DNA of 64,000 nucleotides from the NCBI RefSeq assembly GCF_029870285.1, contig NZ_JACSYA010000027.1:1-64000 (forward strand), in the 5' to 3' direction. Shown one piece after another: positions 1-9,216 of the stretch; positions within the stretch are counted from its first letter, which is position 1; each line of letters starts with the position of its first letter. Source of the DNA: Delftia sp. PS-11. Its GTDB lineage: Bacteria > Pseudomonadota > Gammaproteobacteria > Burkholderiales > Burkholderiaceae_C. Position numbers and translations under genes: made by a program. The notes under the pieces are model-generated. The model saw only the letters and a program-made list of their open reading frames with translations, ran no database searches and was not told where the DNA came from.

Positions 1-217
1 TAAGAGACTTTGAACACGTTCTCAGACAGAGCCGAACACTCGACTCGCCGTTTTCATCGGCAGCGCCAGTACATCACGGTAAATCGCAGGCCGGTACGGA
101 ACAGTCCGTCTGCCGTCCAGAACTGTACCCAAAGTGGCCGGAATAGTCCCCTTTCGGGGGAACCCCTGTCCCTAGAGTCTCGTTCCATTGCAACCCTGGC
201 CGACGACCGGATCCGCC
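1..217. other. Leader region upstream of RND operon
   Basis: No convincing gene is seen here. The reading frames that cross it continue into the adaptor gene in other frames. A short inverted repeat (acgga, 4-nt loop, tccgt) lies at 96-109 and could be part of an operator, but no regulator gene lies next to it inside the window. The promoter of the efflux operon is expected here or further upstream. Confidence 0.4.
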
Positions 218-1312
218 ATGCCCTCACACCTTCGATCTTCCTTCGCCTGCCACCTCGCCACCACAGCCATCGCCCTGATCGGCCTTACCGGACTGCTCAC
301 AGCCTGCAGCCCGGCCGAGGCGCCGCCTGCGGCAGTCCCCCCACGCCCTGTGCTGGTCTCACGCGTGCAGCAAGCACCGCTCGGCGGCTTAGCCTTTGCA
401 GGCGAGGTGCGCGCCCGCGAACGGGCCGAACTGACCTTCGCAGTGCCAGGCGTGGTGCGTGAAGTATTGGTGGATGTAGGCGCGCCGGTGCGCCGCGGCC
501 AGTTACTCGCACGCCTCGACGCAGCCCCTCAGCAGGCGCAGCTTGCCAGCAGCGAAGCCGAAGGTCGGCGACTGCAGGCCCTGCTGGCTGAGACGCAGCG
601 CCGCGAAGCTCGCCTGAGGGCCGCCCGCGACAGTAGCGCTGCCACCGAAGCCGAATGGACCGCGGTGCAGGCTGAGGTGCAAGCTGCACGCGAGGCCCTG
701 GCCGCCGCCCAGGCCCAGCGTTCGGCTGTTGCCTGGAGCCAGGCTCAGACCGAACTGCGCGCGCCCTTCGATGGCCGCGTCGCGCTGCGCCAACTCGAAG
801 TCGGCCAGGTCGTCGGCGCAGGTGCCGTGGTGCTCGGGCTGGAAGGTCGCGGGCGCGAGCTGTGGCTGACCGTGCCGGGCTCACTACCGCTGGCCCGGGG
901 CCAGTCCCTAGCGCTCAGCGGCCCTTCTGGCAGCGCCGAGGCACGCGTGATTCAGGTGTCGGCCCGCCTGGAAGCCGGTGGTGGCCGTCGCGTGCTGATG
1001 AGCGCACCGGACACCTGGCCCACCGGCGAGGTGGTTTCGGTGCAGCTGTGGCCGCGCGAACCTGCCGCCGTGGCGCTGCTGGTACCGCTGCGCGCAGTGC
1101 AGATGGACGCCGCACACCCCAACCAGGGGCAGGTGCTGAGACTGGCGACCAACGCCCAGGTGCCTGAGCGCGTCACAGTGACGCTGGGTGCCCTGCAAGG
1201 CGAACAAGTCGAGGTGCGCAGCGGGCTCAAGGCAGGCGACCAGGTCGTCATCGCCGGTGGTCAGGCACTGGCAGCCGGCCAGGCAGTCAGCCCGGTGAGT
1301 CGTCTGCGCTGA
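218..1312 (+). CDS. RND efflux periplasmic adaptor lipoprotein
   Basis: Membrane-fusion (HlyD/AcrA family) adaptor that would link the inner-membrane RND pump to the outer-membrane channel. The ATG at 218 is preferred over the in-frame TTG at 188 because it starts a clean lipoprotein signal: hydrophobic segment at residues 13-27, lipobox LTAC with Cys30. An alpha-helical hairpin rich in Ala, Gln, Glu and Arg spans about residues 95-165, flanked by lipoyl-type half motifs (APFDGRV near residue 180). At 364 aa it has the usual family length. It is followed after 10 bp by the pump gene and is the first gene of a five-gene operon. The exported substrate cannot be read from the sequence. Confidence 0.9.
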   Translation: MPSHLRSSFACHLATTAIALIGLTGLLTACSPAEAPPAAVPPRPVLVSRVQQAPLGGLAFAGEVRARERAELTFAVPGVVREVLVDVGAPVRRGQLLARLDAAPQQAQLASSEAEGRRLQALLAETQRREARLRAARDSSAATEAEWTAVQAEVQAAREALAAAQAQRSAVAWSQAQTELRAPFDGRVALRQLEVGQVVGAGAVVLGLEGRGRELWLTVPGSLPLARGQSLALSGPSGSAEARVIQVSARLEAGGGRRVLMSAPDTWPTGEVVSVQLWPREPAAVALLVPLRAVQMDAAHPNQGQVLRLATNAQVPERVTVTLGALQGEQVEVRSGLKAGDQVVIAGGQALAAGQAVSPVSRLR

Positions 1313-1322
1313 AGGAACCGCC

Positions 1323-4300
1323 ATGAGCATCAGTACCTACGTCCTGAAGCGTCCGCGCTTCGCTTTTCTCGCCACCCTGCTGCTGGTTCTGTCTGGCCTG
1401 TGGCTGGTGCTGGACTTCCCCTCGACCGAAGAACCACAAATCACAATTCGCACCGCTACCGTGCTCACACTGGTGCCTGGCGCCTCAGTCGAGAGGATGG
1501 AACAGTTGGTGGCGCGGCCGTCCGAAGAAGCCATTCAGACCCTGCCCGAAGTCCGGCGCGTGAAGACCACCGTGCGCCCAGGCTTTGCCTTCAGCTATGT
1601 TGAACTGCAGCCCGACGTGAGCCCGCAGGTTCTGCCTGCCGTTTGGCAGCGGCTGCGCAACCGGCTGGCCGAAGTGCAGCCTCGCCTGCCACAAGGCACG
1701 GTCGGCCCGCTGGTGGATGACGAGTTCGGCCGCGTGGCCGTGCTCACTGTAGGCCTGACCGGCATTGGCTACACGGCCGGCGAGCTGCGCGATCAGGCCC
1801 GACTGATGCGCGACCGTCTCTACCACCTGCCGGGCGTCGAGCGCGTGACCCTGCATGGCCTGCGCGACGAGCAGGTGCAGGTGAGCCTCAACTTGTCGGC
1901 CTTGGCGGCGCAAGGCCTAGCCCCCGGCACCATAACAGACGCCCTGGCGCGCCGCAACATCGTGGCGCCGGCCGGCTTCGTCCAGGCCGGTGGCGCCCAG
2001 CTGTCGCTGCAGGTCAGCGGGGATGCAGATAGCCTAGAGGCGTTGGCGCAGACGCCTGTGGCGCTGCCCAAGGGCGGCTGGATGCCTCTGGGCCAGCTTG
2101 CACGTGTCGAGCGCGTGCCGCTGGACCCAGCCAGCACCGGCGCCTTCGTCGACGGCCAGTCGGCTGCGGTGCTCGCGGTGTCGATGGACTCGGGGCTCAA
2201 CGTCATCAGCTTCGCTGACCGACTGCGTGAGGAGATCGACAAACTGGAGCGAAAGCTGCCCGTGGGTATGGCCCTGGTGCCGATCACCGACCAGGCCCAG
2301 GTTGTCGGCAAGCAACTCAAACAGGTGGGCCAGGTATTCCTGGAAACCACTGTCATCGTCATGGGCATCGTAGTGCTCTTCCTAGGCCTGCGCACCGGTC
2401 TCATCGTCGGTGCCATCGTGCCGACCACGGTGCTGGGCAGCCTGGTGATAATGAAGCTGCTGTCCATCGACCTGCACATCATCTCCATCGGAGCGGTCAT
2501 CATCGCGCTGGGTCTGTTCGTCGACAACGCCATCGTCGTGGCCGAGGACATGGAGCGGCGCCTGAGCCTGGGAGAGCCGCGCGAGCAGGCTGCCGCACAG
2601 GCCGGGCGCACGATGTTCGTGCCGCTGCTGGTGTCGTCGCTGGCCATCATTCTGACCTTCATGCCCCTTGTGCTGAGCAAGACAGAGACCGGCGAGTACC
2701 TGCGCAGCATGGGCATCGTGATGGCGATTGCGCTGCTGCTGTCGTTGGTGCTGGCGGTCACTGTCACCCCGCTGCTGTGCCAGCGCTTCGCGCAGCACCA
2801 TGCCGAGCTGAGTCGCACGGCTCGTGCCGTCGAGGCGCTGACCGGCTGGTACCGCGGCAAGGTGCGCTGGGTGCTGGGCCACAAGACGGTCTACATCGGC
2901 AGCATGGTGGCCTTGCTGGTGGCTGCCGGCTGGCTGTTTGGCCATGTGCCTTCGGAACTGATGCCGGCCTCCGAGCGCCGTCAGCTGCAGATGAGCATCG
3001 AGCTCGCGCCCGACAGCAGTGGCAACACCACGCTGGCCACCGCTGGCCGCATCTCGGCAACGCTGGCCGACAAGCAGCGCTTCCCCGAGATCCAGAGCCA
3101 GGTGGTCTACGTGGGCGACGGTGGCCCGCGCTTCATCCTGGCGCTCAACCCGCCCACGCCGGCGGCGCACCGCGCCTATGCCGTGCTTAGTCTGGCCACC
3201 GGGTTCAGCCACGCCCAGGCGCTTGAGAAGCTGCGCACAGAGCTGCCGCGCCTCTTCCCTGATGTGCGCTTCGAGCCCAAGCGTTTCTCCATGGGCTCGG
3301 CCGAATCGGGCTTGGCGGTGTTCCGCCTGTCGAGTACAGATGGGCAATCACACCATGCCGCGGCCGCCAAGCTCACCGAGGCCCTTCGCCGCCTGCCGGA
3401 TATCGTCGAACTCAGCAGCGATGCCGAACGCGCCATCCCGCAGCTGCAAGTGCAGGTGAATCAGCTCAAGGCCGCCGCGGCCGGCCTGTCCAGCGCCGAC
3501 ATCGCGGCTCAGTTGGACCTGCTGCTCGCAGGTCAGGCCGTTACCCATTACCGCGATGGCGACACGCTGTTGCCGGTGGTGGTACGCGGAGGCACCGACG
3601 CCCGCGAACGCATGGAGCAGCTGCGCACAGCGCCCCTGCAGCGCGCATACGGGCGCGGCACCGTGCCCCTGGGCCAGGTCGCTGACATCCAGCTGGCGGC
3701 GCAGCCCTCGGTGCTGCAGCGTTTCAACCAAGAGCGCACCGTGACCATCACCGCCAAGCACGCGCACTGGACCGCACAGACCCTGGCCGACGCTGTCGCC
3801 ACCGACACCGAGGCGCTGCAGCAGGACGGCAAGGTGCGCGTGGCGCTGGGAGGCGAGATTGAGGAGAACGCAAGTGCCAACGGTGCCATCTCTGCGCTGC
3901 TGCCGGCCTGCGTGGTGGCCATGTTCCTGCTGTTCGTCTGGCAGTTCGAAAGCCTGCGCAAAAGCCTCATCGTGTTGGCGAGCATTCCCTTCGTCAGCAT
4001 CGGCGCTGCCCTGGCGCTCAAGCTAACCGGCACGACGCTGACCTTCGTCGGCACGCTGGGCATGCTCGCACTGGCCGGCATCATCGTGAACAACGCGGTG
4101 CTGCTGCTGGACGCCATCGACGAAGCCCGGGCCAGCGGCATGAGCGCGCTGGAAGCCATTGAGGATGCAGCGGCCAAGCGCCTGCGCCCCATCATCATGA
4201 CCAAGATGGTCTGCATTCTGGGTCTGGTGCCGCTCTACCTCTTCGGTGGCGCTGTTTGGACCAGCCTGGCCGTTGTGATGATGGGCGGACTCGCACTGGG

Positions 4301-4382
4301 CACGCTCATCACGCTGGGCCTCATTCCCGCTCTTTACGCCGCCGCCTATCGCGTGCCGGCCCCGGCCACCCAGGCCGCCTGA
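1323..4382 (+). CDS. RND efflux pump, inner-membrane permease
   Basis: Proton-driven AcrB-superfamily transporter of 1019 aa, the normal length. The first membrane helix is at residues 12-30. Two large periplasmic loops alternate with two clusters of helices (about 330-490 and 850-1005). The TM4 proton-relay motif reads FVDNAIVVAEDM, with Asp401 followed by Asn402, where AcrB has two aspartates. The VDN form also occurs in a TriC-like subgroup of RND pumps, so I read it as subgroup identity and not as damage. Start ATG lies 10 bp after the adaptor stop. It should work with the adaptor upstream and the outer-membrane factor downstream. Specificity (drugs, detergents, organic molecules) is unknown; the heavy-metal CzcA signature is absent. 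Confidence 0.93.
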   Translation: MSISTYVLKRPRFAFLATLLLVLSGLWLVLDFPSTEEPQITIRTATVLTLVPGASVERMEQLVARPSEEAIQTLPEVRRVKTTVRPGFAFSYVELQPDVSPQVLPAVWQRLRNRLAEVQPRLPQGTVGPLVDDEFGRVAVLTVGLTGIGYTAGELRDQARLMRDRLYHLPGVERVTLHGLRDEQVQVSLNLSALAAQGLAPGTITDALARRNIVAPAGFVQAGGAQLSLQVSGDADSLEALAQTPVALPKGGWMPLGQLARVERVPLDPASTGAFVDGQSAAVLAVSMDSGLNVISFADRLREEIDKLERKLPVGMALVPITDQAQVVGKQLKQVGQVFLETTVIVMGIVVLFLGLRTGLIVGAIVPTTVLGSLVIMKLLSIDLHIISIGAVIIALGLFVDNAIVVAEDMERRLSLGEPREQAAAQAGRTMFVPLLVSSLAIILTFMPLVLSKTETGEYLRSMGIVMAIALLLSLVLAVTVTPLLCQRFAQHHAELSRTARAVEALTGWYRGKVRWVLGHKTVYIGSMVALLVAAGWLFGHVPSELMPASERRQLQMSIELAPDSSGNTTLATAGRISATLADKQRFPEIQSQVVYVGDGGPRFILALNPPTPAAHRAYAVLSLATGFSHAQALEKLRTELPRLFPDVRFEPKRFSMGSAESGLAVFRLSSTDGQSHHAAAAKLTEALRRLPDIVELSSDAERAIPQLQVQVNQLKAAAAGLSSADIAAQLDLLLAGQAVTHYRDGDTLLPVVVRGGTDARERMEQLRTAPLQRAYGRGTVPLGQVADIQLAAQPSVLQRFNQERTVTITAKHAHWTAQTLADAVATDTEALQQDGKVRVALGGEIEENASANGAISALLPACVVAMFLLFVWQFESLRKSLIVLASIPFVSIGAALALKLTGTTLTFVGTLGMLALAGIIVNNAVLLLDAIDEARASGMSALEAIEDAAAKRLRPIIMTKMVCILGLVPLYLFGGAVWTSLAVVMMGGLALGTLITLGLIPALYAAAYRVPAPATQAA

Positions 4383-4394
4383 TTCCCAGATACC

Positions 4395-5879
4395 ATGACC
4401 GCACATCATCCCCGCCACTGCTTCACGCTGGCCGTACTCACACTTGCCCTCGCTCTGTCACTGGCCCTAGGTGGCTGCACTGCCGTCAGGCCCGGATCGC
4501 AACTGCCAGCGCTGCAGGCTCGCCACGACACCAGCGTGCCCGCCGCTGCCGGGCGGCCGACGACCACAGCAGCGAATGCTGCCAGCCGTGCCTGGTGGCA
4601 GGACCTGCGCGACCCAGCGCTGGACGCGCTAGTCATTCAGGCCCAGTCGCGCAATCTGGAACTGATGGCTGCCCTGGCCACTGTACGGGAGGCGCGTGCC
4701 CGCGCCGGTGCCGTGGCCGCCGACGCCCGTCCCCAAGGCGGCTTCGGCGCACAGGCTCAGGCCACCCGTCCCGCGCTGACCGAGGTCGACCCCTACCGCC
4801 AGGGGCTGCCGCGGCCGCCGGAGCAGCGCCTGGTGACGGTGGCGCAGGCGCTGAGCTGGGAGATCGATCTCTTCGGCCGCGTTGGAACCGCTCAGGCAGT
4901 GGCCGAACGCAATGTGGATGCCGCACAGGCCGATGCACACGCCGCTCAGGCCCTGCTGCAGGCCGAGGTGGTGCGCCGCTATGTGGCACTGCGTCAGGCC
5001 CAGCAAGCCGGCTTACTGGCCGACGAGCAGACCCGCCTGGCAGCGCAACGCCTGACTCTGCTGAAGGCACGCGTCGATGCCGGCATAGCCGACCCGCGCG
5101 AGGCCGATGGCGCAGTAGCTGAACTCGCACAGCAGCGCGCTACCGCAGCCGGCTGGGCAGCACGGCTTCCCGTGGAGCAGGCCGCGCTCGCAGTGCTGCT
5201 GGGTGAGTCGCCAGCGCGTCCGGGCCAAGCCCTCGCCGCGCTGCAGGCCAGCTCAGCACTGCCTGCCGTGCCGGAGGACGCGGTGCTCACAGTGCCCGCT
5301 GACCTGCTCTCGCGCCGGCCCGACGTTGCCAGAGCCCATGCGCTGCTTCGCGCGAGCATCGGCCAGACGGTGCTGGCTGAACGCGCTCACCTGCCACGCC
5401 TGAGCCTGGCAGCCACGCTGGGGCTGCAGCAGGCAACCAGTAGGCTGGGCCAGGCCAATGCGGTGCGCTATGCAGCAGGCCCGCAATTGCAGTGGGACTG
5501 GCTGGACAGCGGCCGCCGGTCGGCACAGACCATGGCAGCTCGCGCCGGGGAAGACCGCAGCCGGGCGCAGTTCGAGCAGACCGTGCTGAACGCGCTGGCG
5601 GACAGCGAGTCTGCCCTGCGCGGCTGGCAGGCCAGTTGGCAGGGCTGGCTGCAGGCCCAGGCATCAGTGCAGGCTACGGCGCAAGCCGCGCAGTACAGCC
5701 GCCGCCGTGCAGCACTGGGACTGGAACCCAGTGTCCAGGCACTGGGTGCGCGTCTGCAGGCGCTTGACGCCCGGCAACAGCAGATCGCCCAGCAGGCACA
5801 GGTCCTCGGCGCATACGCGCAGGTGCAACTCGCGCTCGGGGCATGGCAGCCCGAGGTCACCACGGCGGTGCAACCATGA
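4395..5879 (+). CDS. RND outer-membrane factor lipoprotein (OprM/NodT family)
   Basis: Outer-membrane channel component of the tripartite pump, 494 aa. A lipoprotein signal ends in LGGC with Cys28 as the likely lipidated residue. The conserved N-terminal feature WWQDLRDPALDALV (from about residue 57) and two repeated helical TolC-type halves, rich in Ala, Gln and Arg, match the OprM/NodT family. It starts 12 bp after the pump stop. Its own stop overlaps the start of the next gene (ATGA at 5876-5879), indicating translational coupling to the NADH dehydrogenase-like gene. Confidence 0.93.
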   Translation: MTAHHPRHCFTLAVLTLALALSLALGGCTAVRPGSQLPALQARHDTSVPAAAGRPTTTAANAASRAWWQDLRDPALDALVIQAQSRNLELMAALATVREARARAGAVAADARPQGGFGAQAQATRPALTEVDPYRQGLPRPPEQRLVTVAQALSWEIDLFGRVGTAQAVAERNVDAAQADAHAAQALLQAEVVRRYVALRQAQQAGLLADEQTRLAAQRLTLLKARVDAGIADPREADGAVAELAQQRATAAGWAARLPVEQAALAVLLGESPARPGQALAALQASSALPAVPEDAVLTVPADLLSRRPDVARAHALLRASIGQTVLAERAHLPRLSLAATLGLQQATSRLGQANAVRYAAGPQLQWDWLDSGRRSAQTMAARAGEDRSRAQFEQTVLNALADSESALRGWQASWQGWLQAQASVQATAQAAQYSRRRAALGLEPSVQALGARLQALDARQQQIAQQAQVLGAYAQVQLALGAWQPEVTTAVQP

Positions 5880-7165
5880 GGCAGCAGCGCGTCGTCATCG
5901 TCGGCGCCGGCATCGCCGGGCTACTGCTGGCCACCCGTCTCGGCGAGCGCCTGGGCAAAGCAGGGAGGGCTCACATCAGCCTTGTGGACAGCCACTTCAC
6001 GCATGTCTGGAAGCCGCTGCTGCACAGCCTGGCCGCTGGCACGCGCGATGTGAATCTGCAGCGCATCTCGCTGCTAGCGCATGCGAGTGGGCATGGCCAT
6101 GTCTTCGAGCCGGGCGCGCTGGTGAGCGTGGACCGCGAGGCGCGCCGCATCCAGCTCGGACCACTGCTGGCTCCCGACGGCCGCGTAGCGGTCGCTGCGC
6201 GCGAGTTGCCATATGACTGGCTGGTGCTGGCCCTGGGCAGCGGCATTCACGATTTCGGCACGCCAGGTGTGCAGGAACATGCCCACGCCATCGACGGCCA
6301 GGCGCAGGCTGAACGCTTCAATGCCGCGCTGCGCTCCGCCATACTGCGCGCCGCGCTTCAGGACACAGAGGTGCGCGTGGCAATCGTCGGTGCGGGCGCC
6401 ACCGGCGTGCAACTGGCTGCCGAGCTCAGCGAGCTGATGGAGCATGCTTCCGGCTTCGGCGATGCACGTATGCGGCGCCGGCTGCGGCTGAGCCTTTACG
6501 AGAGCAGCCCGCGCGTACTGGCAGCCTTTCCGGAAGCAGTGGCCATGGCAACCCACCATACCCTGACCAAACTGGGTTTCGAGGTTCACACCGGCATGCG
6601 GGTGCAGGCAGTGACCGCGGGCAGCGTGCAGCTGACCGACGGGCAGTTGCATCACGCTGACCTGACCGTCTGGGCGGCAGGCATCAAAGCGCCAGATGTG
6701 CTGGCGCACATCCCAGGCCTAACTGCCAACCGCGCGCAACAGCTGCAGGTGCTGCCCTGCCTGCAGACCACGGGCGATGAACGCATCCTGGCCCTGGGCG
6801 ACTGTGCCAGCCTGCAACTACCCGATAGCGAGCACGCGTTGCCACCCACGGCTCAGGTCGCCACCCAGCAAGCCGAGCATCTTGCGCGCCACCTGCCAGC
6901 GCTGCTGCAGGGTCGAGCCTTACCTGACTTCCGGCATCGCGACCTGGGCACACTGGTGTCGCTTGCGCGCTACGGAGCCTACGGCACACTGGGCCGGGCC
7001 GGCGTGCTGCCCGGCCACTTCCTTGCGGGCCGGGTGGCTCAGCTCGGCCACGCCTGGCTCTATCAATGCCATCGCGCGGGCGTACAGGGCTGGGGGCGTG
7101 CGTCTGTGGTGTGGCTGGCGGAGCAACTGCAGCGCTTGGCCATGCCGCCAATCCGTATGAGTTGA
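5876..7165 (+). CDS. NDH-2-like NAD(P)/FAD-dependent oxidoreductase
   Basis: Two-dinucleotide-fold flavoprotein of 429 aa, similar to type II NADH:quinone dehydrogenases. Visible motifs are the FAD-binding GAGIAG near residue 10, the NADH-binding VGAGATGVQLAAEL near residue 170, the second FAD motif ALGDCASL near residue 305, and a C-terminal DLGTLVSLARYGAYGTLG stretch typical of NDH-2. It would pass electrons from NADH to the quinone pool without pumping protons. The start at 5876 overlaps the previous stop by 4 nt, so it belongs to the RND operon, an unusual partner for an efflux pump. Another quinone-reducing or sulfide:quinone-type activity cannot be excluded. Confidence 0.85.
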   Translation: MRQQRVVIVGAGIAGLLLATRLGERLGKAGRAHISLVDSHFTHVWKPLLHSLAAGTRDVNLQRISLLAHASGHGHVFEPGALVSVDREARRIQLGPLLAPDGRVAVAARELPYDWLVLALGSGIHDFGTPGVQEHAHAIDGQAQAERFNAALRSAILRAALQDTEVRVAIVGAGATGVQLAAELSELMEHASGFGDARMRRRLRLSLYESSPRVLAAFPEAVAMATHHTLTKLGFEVHTGMRVQAVTAGSVQLTDGQLHHADLTVWAAGIKAPDVLAHIPGLTANRAQQLQVLPCLQTTGDERILALGDCASLQLPDSEHALPPTAQVATQQAEHLARHLPALLQGRALPDFRHRDLGTLVSLARYGAYGTLGRAGVLPGHFLAGRVAQLGHAWLYQCHRAGVQGWGRASVVWLAEQLQRLAMPPIRMS

Positions 7166-7204
7166 TCCACAGCGATGATGCGAGTCTCGCAAGGTAGGGG
7201 TGAC

Positions 7205-8608
7205 ATGAAAGCTGTTTTTCGGGGCATGCAGGCGGCAGGCCTGCTGGGCCTGGCGCTGAGCCTGGTGGGCTGTTCCAGCTACCGGCCCTGGGTGAATTCG
7301 AAGCTGCCTGGTTCACTGGCCGCCGCCCAGGCTGCGCCGCCTGCCGCACAGCCGGTGATGATGGCTGTGACCCTCTCCGGGGGCGGTGCGCGAGCGGCCG
7401 CATTCGGCCTGGGTGTGCTGCGCGAGCTCAAGGCCACGGGCTTCGTGGTCGACGGCCAGCCGACCACCTTGCTCGACCACACCGCGATGATCAGCGGCGT
7501 GTCGGGCGGCAGCATCCTGGCGGCGCATTTCGCGGCTTTCGGTAACGCGACGCTCGACCGCTTCGAGCCCGACTTCCTGTTGGTTCCCTTTGAGAGCCGC
7601 CTGATCCGTGAGGCACTCTGGCCTGAGCGGCTGTACCGACTGACATCACCCTGGTATGGCCGCAGCCAGATCCTGGCGCAGCGTTTCGACGAGCTATTTC
7701 AGGGGCGCACCTTCGCAGATATGCGCCGCCGCCCAGGCGCGCCGGAGTTGTTGATCACTGCCACCGACCTCACTAGCGGTGCACCATTTGACTTCACGGC
7801 CGAACAGTTCCAGCGCATCTGCTCCGACTTGGACGCCACGCCATTGAGCTTCGCGGTGGCGGCCTCATCTGCCGTGCCGCTGCTGCTGTCGCCGGTCACG
7901 ATACACAACTATGCCGATACCTGTCCCCACCCATCGCCAGCCATCGTCAACACGGCCACGAGTGCCGACGGCCAGAGCTACCGCAGCCGCATGCTGCAGC
8001 GAACGGCAGAGGCCTATCGCAATGCGCGGGACAAGCCCTTCATCCATCTGGTGGACGGAGGCGTGACCGACAACCTCGGCGTGCGACTGATGCTAGACCG
8101 CATGGTGGCACTGGGCTCGATGAGCGCCAACTTCGTGGATGTGCAGCCCGGCACGATACGGCGGCTCGTGCTGATCACTGTCAACTCCGAACGTAGCCTG
8201 ATCGAGCGCGTGGACAACAGCGACCGCGTGCCGACGACAACCCAGGTGCTGGAGACACTGATCTTCGGCGCGGGCTCCCGGGAGACCGAGATCACGCTGG
8301 GCCTACTGAACGACGACACCCAGCGCTGGCGCGCCGAGATTGAACGCACCCGTGGACAGCCTGGCAGTCCGTTCGCGGCAGATGCAGAGATCCACGTCAT
8401 CAGCGTCAGCCTGCACGACGTACCAGATGACAAGATGCGCCACTCCCTGCTGCGCGTGCCCACGGCCTTCACCATCGAGGCACAGGACGTGCACGACCTG
8501 CAGCAAGCCGGCGCTCAAGCGCTGCGGGCCGCGCCCGCATACCAGATGCTGCTGAAGTCCCTGTCACGTTTAGGCAAGCCGGCGGTCTCGCTGCGCGTCG
8601 GATCCTGA
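7205..8608 (+). CDS. Patatin-like phospholipase lipoprotein
   Basis: Patatin-family serine acyl hydrolase of 467 aa. The start at 7205 has a good ribosome site (AGGTAGGGG) and gives a lipoprotein signal ending LVGC (Cys25). The catalytic dyad is visible: an oxyanion GGGARA motif, the nucleophile elbow GVSGGS, and the Asp in DGGVTDN. It would hydrolyse phospholipid or other acyl ester bonds at the periplasmic face of a membrane. It is the last gene of the RND operon, 39 bp after the oxidoreductase. Substrate and link to efflux are unknown. Confidence 0.87.
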   Translation: MKAVFRGMQAAGLLGLALSLVGCSSYRPWVNSKLPGSLAAAQAAPPAAQPVMMAVTLSGGGARAAAFGLGVLRELKATGFVVDGQPTTLLDHTAMISGVSGGSILAAHFAAFGNATLDRFEPDFLLVPFESRLIREALWPERLYRLTSPWYGRSQILAQRFDELFQGRTFADMRRRPGAPELLITATDLTSGAPFDFTAEQFQRICSDLDATPLSFAVAASSAVPLLLSPVTIHNYADTCPHPSPAIVNTATSADGQSYRSRMLQRTAEAYRNARDKPFIHLVDGGVTDNLGVRLMLDRMVALGSMSANFVDVQPGTIRRLVLITVNSERSLIERVDNSDRVPTTTQVLETLIFGAGSRETEITLGLLNDDTQRWRAEIERTRGQPGSPFAADAEIHVISVSLHDVPDDKMRHSLLRVPTAFTIEAQDVHDLQQAGAQALRAAPAYQMLLKSLSRLGKPAVSLRVGS

Positions 8609-8652
8609 TGCTCCTGCGGTGCCGGATACGGCGGCACTCTGCTCAAGGGACG

Positions 8653-9058
8653 GTGGCCCAGCGCAGCGCCACGGCAGCAAAGGAGATCAATGACCTGATT
8701 TCGGTCAATCTGGCCAAAGTCGAGCAAGGCACTGAGGTGGCTACGCGCGCCGGCGAGCAGATGGGGCGCATCGTCGATGCAGGTGCGCAGCGTTGACACC
8801 ATGATCACGGAAATCTCCAGCGCCTCGCATGAGCAGTCCATCGGTATCCGCCAGGTGGGCGAAGCCGTCGGCCAGCTCGACCAGATGACGCTGCAAAACG
8901 CCGCGCTGGTGGAATAAAGTACGGCCGCTGCAGGCAGCCTGGAGCAGCAGGCAGAGGCGCTGGCCCAGATCGTGGCGACGTTCAAGATGCGCCAGGGCGC
9001 AGGTACTTCACCGCACAAGTCCCCTGCCCCCACACTGCGCCTGACAGATTCGTCTTAA
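8653..9058 (+). pseudogene. Methyl-accepting chemotaxis protein remnant
   Basis: C-terminal fragment of a chemoreceptor signalling domain with no N-terminal sensor part. Translation reads [16 protein letters not shown] and continues to GEQMGRIV. An extra T near 8778 then shifts the frame, after which it continues as [19 protein letters not shown] and on to QNAALVE. A TAA at 8915-8917 stands where the related chemoreceptor at 49608-51307 has GAA. The rest ([27 protein letters not shown]) matches that gene's end almost residue for residue. It cannot make a working receptor. It probably derives from an old duplication or recombination with a chemoreceptor gene. Confidence 0.88.
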
Positions 9059-9216
9059 GCATCGAGCGTGGTTGCAAAAATCGCTGCTGCCTAAAGGGGC
9101 GAGCGGAAGAAACTGCTCCCCCATGCACGCCACCACAGGCAAGCCAGTCGTGCCACGCCGCAGCAGTGTAAGGTGTTCCGCAGCCAGCCTGATTCTGTGG
9201 GCTACCAGGTGCATTC

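Noticed and set aside
10..462. 150-residue frame overlapping the efflux adaptor start
   Set aside because: Arg/Pro/Ser-rich with no domain; it is an off-frame reading of the adaptor gene and its leader.
2382..3347. 321-residue antisense frame opposite the RND pump
   Set aside because: His/Gln/Arg-rich shadow of membrane protein codons with no homologous pattern.
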